From Nitrospirae bacterium YQR-1 (GTDB lineage Bacteria > Nitrospirota > Thermodesulfovibrionia > Thermodesulfovibrionales > Magnetobacteriaceae): a DNA stretch of 64,000 nt. Of the stretch, positions 59,706 through 64,000 are shown piece by piece. The stretch lies in contig JAMOBJ010000013.1 in NCBI GenBank assembly GCA_039908095.1, positions 16,821-80,820 on the forward strand, given 5' to 3'. The stretch's first letter is position 1, and every line of letters begins with the position of its first letter. Below the pieces are notes generated by a model that was not told where the DNA came from, did no database searches, and worked only from the letters and a program-made list of their open reading frames with translations. Made by a program: the position numbers and the translations under genes.

Positions 59706-62651
59706 ATGGCAACACTTAAATTTTCTGTTATAACCGTGTCTTTTAATCAGGGTAAATACATAGAGGAAACCATCGTAAGTGTACTTACGCAGAATTACCC
59801 TGACTTTGAGCATATCATAATAGATGGGGGCTCAACCGATAACACGTTAGAGATTCTAAAAAGCTACCCGCATTTAATCTGGGTCTCAGAGCCTGACAAT
59901 GGCCAGGCGGATGCCTTAAACAAGGGATTTGCCATGGCAGACGGAGACGTCATCGCATGGATAAACTCCGATGACTACCACTACCCCGGGGCTTTTCAAA
60001 AGGTTGCTCAGGCTTTCAGAGACAATCCCGAGGCCGGTGTTATATACGGCAACTGTCTGTATTACTTTGAAAACTCCGCGGAACACTATGTCAATATCAA
60101 TTCTGAACTGGATTTTGAGAAAATGCTCCGGTACTGGAGCCACAATGTGCCACCCAACCAACCCTCTGTTTTTTTTAAACGCTGCCTGCTTAGCGACTTC
60201 GGCGCACTTGACACTTCTTTAAAATACATGATGGACTACGATTTGTTTTTAAGGTTCGCTCAAAAATACAAGTTTTACTATATTGATGAAACTCTGTCGG
60301 TCTATCGCTTTCACAAAGACTCCAAAAGCGGATTTGCCAATTGGAGCGTCTTTTACGCTGAAACCCACAAGATATATAAACGATACAAACACCTTTCAGC
60401 TGAACTCCCATGCGGACCTCTTGGAACTCTCGCACTGCCTTTCATTAAGGCCCTTCATGAGGAGTCTCTGTGGCATATAAAATCACTGAAAAACACTATT
60501 ACACAAATCCTGACTCAAATAAACCGTGACCTTGAGATACTTTTAATCACAGACGTCACAGATGCAAATAACATATTAGACCTCCCCGATACACATTTAG
60601 ATATAAAGATTATTGAGATTGACACAATGTCGTTGTTCTTGTTTTATCAGACGGTATCACTAAACTCAGCCGGATACGTTGTGCATTTCCCTTCTGTAAC
60701 AGAGCCATTGCACACAGGGTGGCTCAGAGATTCAATCAACGTGCTTCTGGATAATTCTGACATGCTATACTTCTACGATAAGTGGATGAGAGGAAAGACC
60801 CACCCGGTTATTGCCGATGGTGATTTCCCAGGGCCTCAGATTTCTATAAGGAGAGGCTTTTTTGAGTGCTTTAAACCGTTTTCATTTTCCATTACAGATG
60901 CACCGGAGTTTACCGTAATTGTACGTGTTAACGGCAGCCCTGCTCTGCTTCTTTATTCTGTTTATCAAGTTTGGCTGCAATGCAAGAATCGGAAAGTTGA
61001 AATTATAACGGTTTTATCTGAAGGATTAAATGATTACGGCCAATGGGTGGCTCATGTGGAAGGTCTCAGAGCCAAAAAAATCTCCGGCGAATTTACTTTA
61101 AGTGAGATATTAAAACAGACGGCAGCGGAAGTAAACGGAAAATACGTTGTTATGATAAACGGTGCATATGAAATAGTGGAAGGATTTTTCGATGCAATTA
61201 CAAAAACCATAAGCGGGCTCAATCGTTGTGGTTTCATTGGTGCAAAAGTAATTGACCACAACAGAGTTTTAAGAAATGCAGGTTCAACCATGTGGGCAAA
61301 CGGTGACGTTACCAATCATGGGGAATATGACAATCCTGAAGCTGATAAGTATAACTTTCTCAGGGAAGTGGATTTCTACTCAGGGGGGTGTTTCATTGTA
61401 CCCGCTGACATTCTGAAAAAATACATCAAAGACGGCAATGTGTATAAAACTGATTTATATGCTGGGGCTGAGCTGTGTGTTTTCATAAGAAGCTACGGGT
61501 TTAAGGTTTTTTATTTGCCTGAAACTGTGGTTAAATTGATTGCACCTGAAGATAACTATACTGAGAAAGGAAGAGATGAGATTCAGGGAAGAGATGAATT
61601 GTTGTTTAAAGACCGGTGTCTGTTTTTAGAATATCGAAAGCAGCAATTAGAGACTAATCACTTTAAACGTGGCCACGAATTTACCGGCAAGGCTTATGGT
61701 AAAGCTGAGAGTATTTTATTTGTTATCAATAAGCTCCCCTCCGGTGTTGCCAAAGCCGGTGGTTTCAACTTATATGAATTAACCACCGGATTGTTAAAAA
61801 GAGATATCGGGGTAACTTTTTACTTTGACGGCGGCATCTTAAAAAATCAAGGTAAGGAACTTCAATCTTCAGGCGTGGAAGTCTGTTATGATATTGAGAA
61901 TTTTGAGGATTTTTTAAAACTAAACAGAGACCGTTTTGATATAATATGGCTTCAGGGGCGTACGAGCACTTTTTATAAAATCGAGGGAATCAGAAAGTAT
62001 TGCTATAATGCAGTCATATTATATAAGGTTGAAGATGGGTACGGGGAAGTTTCCTCAGCTTCCGGTCTTACGGAATATGAGAGGGAAAAACTTTCTGAGA
62101 TCTATGAGTTGCAGTCAAAGTATATTTATAGATATGCGGATATCTTGCTTGTCAGCTCTGCGGATGAATTGACAGAGTTATCATCCTTTGGGTATGCTAC
62201 GAAAATTATTAAATATGAAGAAGTATTGGCTGGAAGTTTAAGTGAAATAAGAAGTAAATGCAAAAACTTAAACTATCGTGTTAACATAGTGGCTATACTT
62301 AGAGAAAAAGATGAAATTGTCTCTGTAACGCTTGATGGATTAAGAAAAATAATACCATTTGTTGAAACAGAACGTGAGCTTTATATCTGGGGGGCAGGTG
62401 CCGCCGGAATCTCCACAAGATTTATGATAAATGAAATTGGTTTTTATGTAAATGGATTTATAGACGGCAGCTCCGGTAAGTGGGGGACGGTGGTTAACGG
62501 ACTTATTGTGTATTCACCTGAGACATTAATAAACCGGCATAAAAAACCCTTTGTGGTAATCGCCTCAATGTATTTTGTAGAAATTGGAAAAACTCTATCG
62601 GACATGGGTTATGAGCACGGTGTAGATTTCATAAATAATGTGTTTTATTAA
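59706..62651 (+). CDS. Large multidomain glycosyltransferase
   Basis: 981 residues. Domain 1 (about 1-230) is a full GT2: VITVSFNQGKYIEETI, IIIDGGSTDNT, NGQADALNKGFAMADGD, WINSDDY as DxD. Domain 2 (about 395-640) is a second GT2-like fold (VNGKYVVMINGAYEIVE; VDFYSGGCFIVPADIL) whose own DxD is replaced, so it may be inactive. Domain 3 (about 670-880) begins like a GT4 N-lobe (LFVINKLPSGVAKAGGFNLYELT). The end (about 890-981) is a Rossmann-like WGAGAAGISTRFM sugar-binding module. Probably builds a surface polysaccharide. Domain assignments after the first are inference. Confidence 0.7.
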   Translation: MATLKFSVITVSFNQGKYIEETIVSVLTQNYPDFEHIIIDGGSTDNTLEILKSYPHLIWVSEPDNGQADALNKGFAMADGDVIAWINSDDYHYPGAFQKVAQAFRDNPEAGVIYGNCLYYFENSAEHYVNINSELDFEKMLRYWSHNVPPNQPSVFFKRCLLSDFGALDTSLKYMMDYDLFLRFAQKYKFYYIDETLSVYRFHKDSKSGFANWSVFYAETHKIYKRYKHLSAELPCGPLGTLALPFIKALHEESLWHIKSLKNTITQILTQINRDLEILLITDVTDANNILDLPDTHLDIKIIEIDTMSLFLFYQTVSLNSAGYVVHFPSVTEPLHTGWLRDSINVLLDNSDMLYFYDKWMRGKTHPVIADGDFPGPQISIRRGFFECFKPFSFSITDAPEFTVIVRVNGSPALLLYSVYQVWLQCKNRKVEIITVLSEGLNDYGQWVAHVEGLRAKKISGEFTLSEILKQTAAEVNGKYVVMINGAYEIVEGFFDAITKTISGLNRCGFIGAKVIDHNRVLRNAGSTMWANGDVTNHGEYDNPEADKYNFLREVDFYSGGCFIVPADILKKYIKDGNVYKTDLYAGAELCVFIRSYGFKVFYLPETVVKLIAPEDNYTEKGRDEIQGRDELLFKDRCLFLEYRKQQLETNHFKRGHEFTGKAYGKAESILFVINKLPSGVAKAGGFNLYELTTGLLKRDIGVTFYFDGGILKNQGKELQSSGVEVCYDIENFEDFLKLNRDRFDIIWLQGRTSTFYKIEGIRKYCYNAVILYKVEDGYGEVSSASGLTEYEREKLSEIYELQSKYIYRYADILLVSSADELTELSSFGYATKIIKYEEVLAGSLSEIRSKCKNLNYRVNIVAILREKDEIVSVTLDGLRKIIPFVETERELYIWGAGAAGISTRFMINEIGFYVNGFIDGSSGKWGTVVNGLIVYSPETLINRHKKPFVVIASMYFVEIGKTLSDMGYEHGVDFINNVFY

Positions 62652-62750
62652 CTGTAGTGAATGATATTTAATCTTTCGGAATTTGCGGCTTCCGCCACAG
62701 CACAACAGTACATCCGGGAATTTGGAAATCTTGCAAAGACCGGCAACTTA

Positions 62751-63611
62751 TTAATCATAAAAAAACCCTTTCACATATATTATCGATACGGCTTTTATTG
62801 CATCGTCTTTATCTTTCGCCCTGAAAAGTATCCTATACATATTATATCCCTTTTTATCACTGTATAAGAGCACTACGTCTCCCTTAGCAGTCGGCACAAG
62901 CTCCTTAAACCTTGTAAATTCTATCGTTAAACCATTGTCTACCATAATAGTCTTCTTTGCAGAATCAAAAACAACATTTTTAACATAACTACTAAACGCT
63001 GTTTCGTCTATATGTGCACAGGTTAAAACTGCAAGAGACATCATCGCAGGTAAAGACAATAACGCTACAGTTATAAATAAAGACTCCAGAAAATTGTATC
63101 GTTTGAAAAATTGTAAATCTTTCAGCTTTTTAAGCAGTGTGTTTGCAGGATTCCATAAAATTCCAAAGATAATCACCGGATGTAAGGCAGATACAATAAA
63201 CAATAGAACATACAGATACCGATGTCTTGTCTGCGTATGAAAGCTTAATTGTTCCCTGTTAGCGGTAAAAGTTGTGGTGGTGGTTTTGGTTGTTGTTGTA
63301 AATCCGTCTGTGGTTGTTTCATCAGAAAAAATCTGCCTGCCGGCAGATGATGTGTTTTTTAACTCATTCTCCGGTTTTGTAAACAACTGTTTTTCATATT
63401 GTGCACAGGATGTAACATTGGCATTGCCCATAAGTGCCGGCCGCGGCTTTGTGGCATTGTCATTATGCTCTTTAGTGAGATACAACTTATCCATACACTT
63501 CAACTCGTTTTTTTTCACATGGCCCAGATACGCAGGCACTGCAATTAAGCTAAATACCAAGATAATGGCCAGTACCAGAATTTTATCTGTATTTGGATGA
63601 AAAGAACTCAT
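62751..63611 (-). CDS. Membrane hypothetical protein
   Basis: 286 residues. Helices at about 10-30, 131-155 and 172-200, with a soluble Thr-rich stretch (TTTTKTTTTTF) in the first loop and a C-terminal soluble domain. I recognise no family. Terminal gene before the last repeat copy. Confidence 0.5.
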   Translation of the reverse strand: MSSFHPNTDKILVLAIILVFSLIAVPAYLGHVKKNELKCMDKLYLTKEHNDNATKPRPALMGNANVTSCAQYEKQLFTKPENELKNTSSAGRQIFSDETTTDGFTTTTKTTTTTFTANREQLSFHTQTRHRYLYVLLFIVSALHPVIIFGILWNPANTLLKKLKDLQFFKRYNFLESLFITVALLSLPAMMSLAVLTCAHIDETAFSSYVKNVVFDSAKKTIMVDNGLTIEFTRFKELVPTAKGDVVLLYSDKKGYNMYRILFRAKDKDDAIKAVSIIYVKGFFYD

Positions 63612-63747
63612 CGGCCCTTCCCCCCCTCTCCCTCTTTATGTAGCAAACCTGCCCATAAGGAGACACTGAATGATTTATCAACGGCATACGACTCCAACAC
63701 GGCTGATTATAGTACAATTATTAAATTCACAGTGTCAAATCCATTTG

Positions 63748-63895
63748 TAATTCCAATTCTAATTCAAAAGTATAACGCAGGCGGCTGGGAACAAGCGACG
63801 CCTCCCCTCACAGGGGATTCCCCTTTTTAGGGGAGAAGTTTAGGAGCTTGTGACAAAGCCAACAAAGTTAGACAAATGAATGCAACCTGGAATTA
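63748..63895. repeat. Dispersed palindromic repeat, complete copy R13
   Basis: Left type A end (AATTCCAATTCTAATTC), complete core with CCCCTCACAGGGGATTCCCC, right end GAATGCAACCTGGAATTA, a type A/B hybrid. No gene between 63612 and 63967 otherwise. Confidence 0.85.
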
Positions 63896-63967
63896 GTCTT
63901 TACTCTGATAGAAATAATCCCGGCTTTTATGTTAGCCTAAGTATAATCAATAATATAAAGAGGCAAA

Positions 63968-64000
63968 ATGCACCAACACTATGACTTGACACTAAAGAAA
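63968..64000 (+). CDS. 5' end of a gene cut by the window edge
   Basis: ATG at 63968 with AGAGG 4 nt upstream, reading MHQHYDLTLKK to the edge. The start resembles Rpn-type nuclease/DUF4351 proteins (often M-x-x-YD-x-TLK), but eleven residues are too few for a call. Confidence 0.35.
   Translation, partial: MHQHYDLTLKK

Noticed and set aside
62661..62867. 68-codon plus-strand frame after the large glycosyltransferase
   Set aside because: No RBS and half of it lies antisense to the 62751-63611 gene; kept only as a faint possibility of a decayed gene start (MIFNLSEFAAS).
63597..63830. 77-codon plus-strand frame ending in repeat R13
   Set aside because: Antisense to the start of the membrane protein and ending in repeat sequence; no RBS.

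Overview
This 64 kb window is a contiguous piece of a moderately low-GC bacterial chromosome. Gene content fits a Gram-negative, probably anaerobic or microaerophilic member of the Nitrospirota, possibly near the magnetotactic Magnetobacterium group, or a deltaproteobacterium-like relative. The pointers are DUF4390-NtrY-NtrX, ClpC, DUF169, DUF3786 and DUF4416 proteins, a UbiA-family prenyltransferase, MiaB plus MtaB, a very large signalling complement, and many dispersed palindromic repeats. The assignment is inference from gene families; no rRNA is present to settle it.

Layout. 1-7954 (all minus): metal and cation handling. A run of seven tightly packed genes comprises a P1B-type ATPase, three small HMA-like proteins with a G-R-x-R motif instead of CxxC, two small glycine-rich membrane proteins and a degenerate PilT-like ATPase. 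Two Ca2+/cation antiporters lie upstream. The run resembles a ferrosome (fez) cluster. 8-12.4 kb: a DAACS-type transporter, a SpoU/TrmH methyltransferase, and a two-gene ABC-type ATPase plus PD-(D/E)xK-like pair that looks like an anti-phage module. 12.6-19.6 kb: a histone-deacetylase-like hydrolase, a divergent response regulator/kinase pair, clpC, a TlpA-like protein and a DUF4416 protein. 19.6-28.3 kb: an alternative chemosensory cluster (two diguanylate cyclases, hybrid kinase, CheC, CheY, CheA; CheW divergent) with no MCP, CheR or CheB. 28.3-32 kb: accessory zone with decayed IS110 and IS66, a VapBC pair and small orphans. 32-39.8 kb: core genes purC, triple-GAF protein, UbiA-family, scpA, TPR protein, miaB, mtaB. 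40-41.3 kb: tRNA-Gly(CCC), a hendecad coiled-coil gene with a DUF1640-like leader gene, and a prophage-like fragment. 41.4-63.6 kb: surface glycan genes (GT39-like, rfbG, four GT2-containing proteins, PAP2) interleaved with DUF169, a RodZ-like protein, a Crp/Fnr regulator, an M23 peptidase, NtrYX, hisI/hisE, DUF3786 and an HNH endonuclease.

Across the window lie thirteen copies or fragments of one about 90-150 bp palindromic repeat with exchangeable terminal sequences. It looks like a MITE-type element. One copy supplies the last 33 codons of the DUF169 gene, another abuts the IS110 remnant, and one is a nested or recombinant copy. A second, sparser repeat (core CCCGAAATCCGATATAG) occurs three times in intergenic DNA.

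The most interesting leads are the candidate ferrosome-like cluster with an altered transmembrane metal motif and a PilT-like partner, the ATPase/nuclease pair, the MCP-less chemosensory cluster tied to c-di-GMP, the exchangeable-end repeats, and the structured 0.7 kb non-coding stretch at 56.2-56.9 kb. No database search was possible; all family names come from reading motifs.
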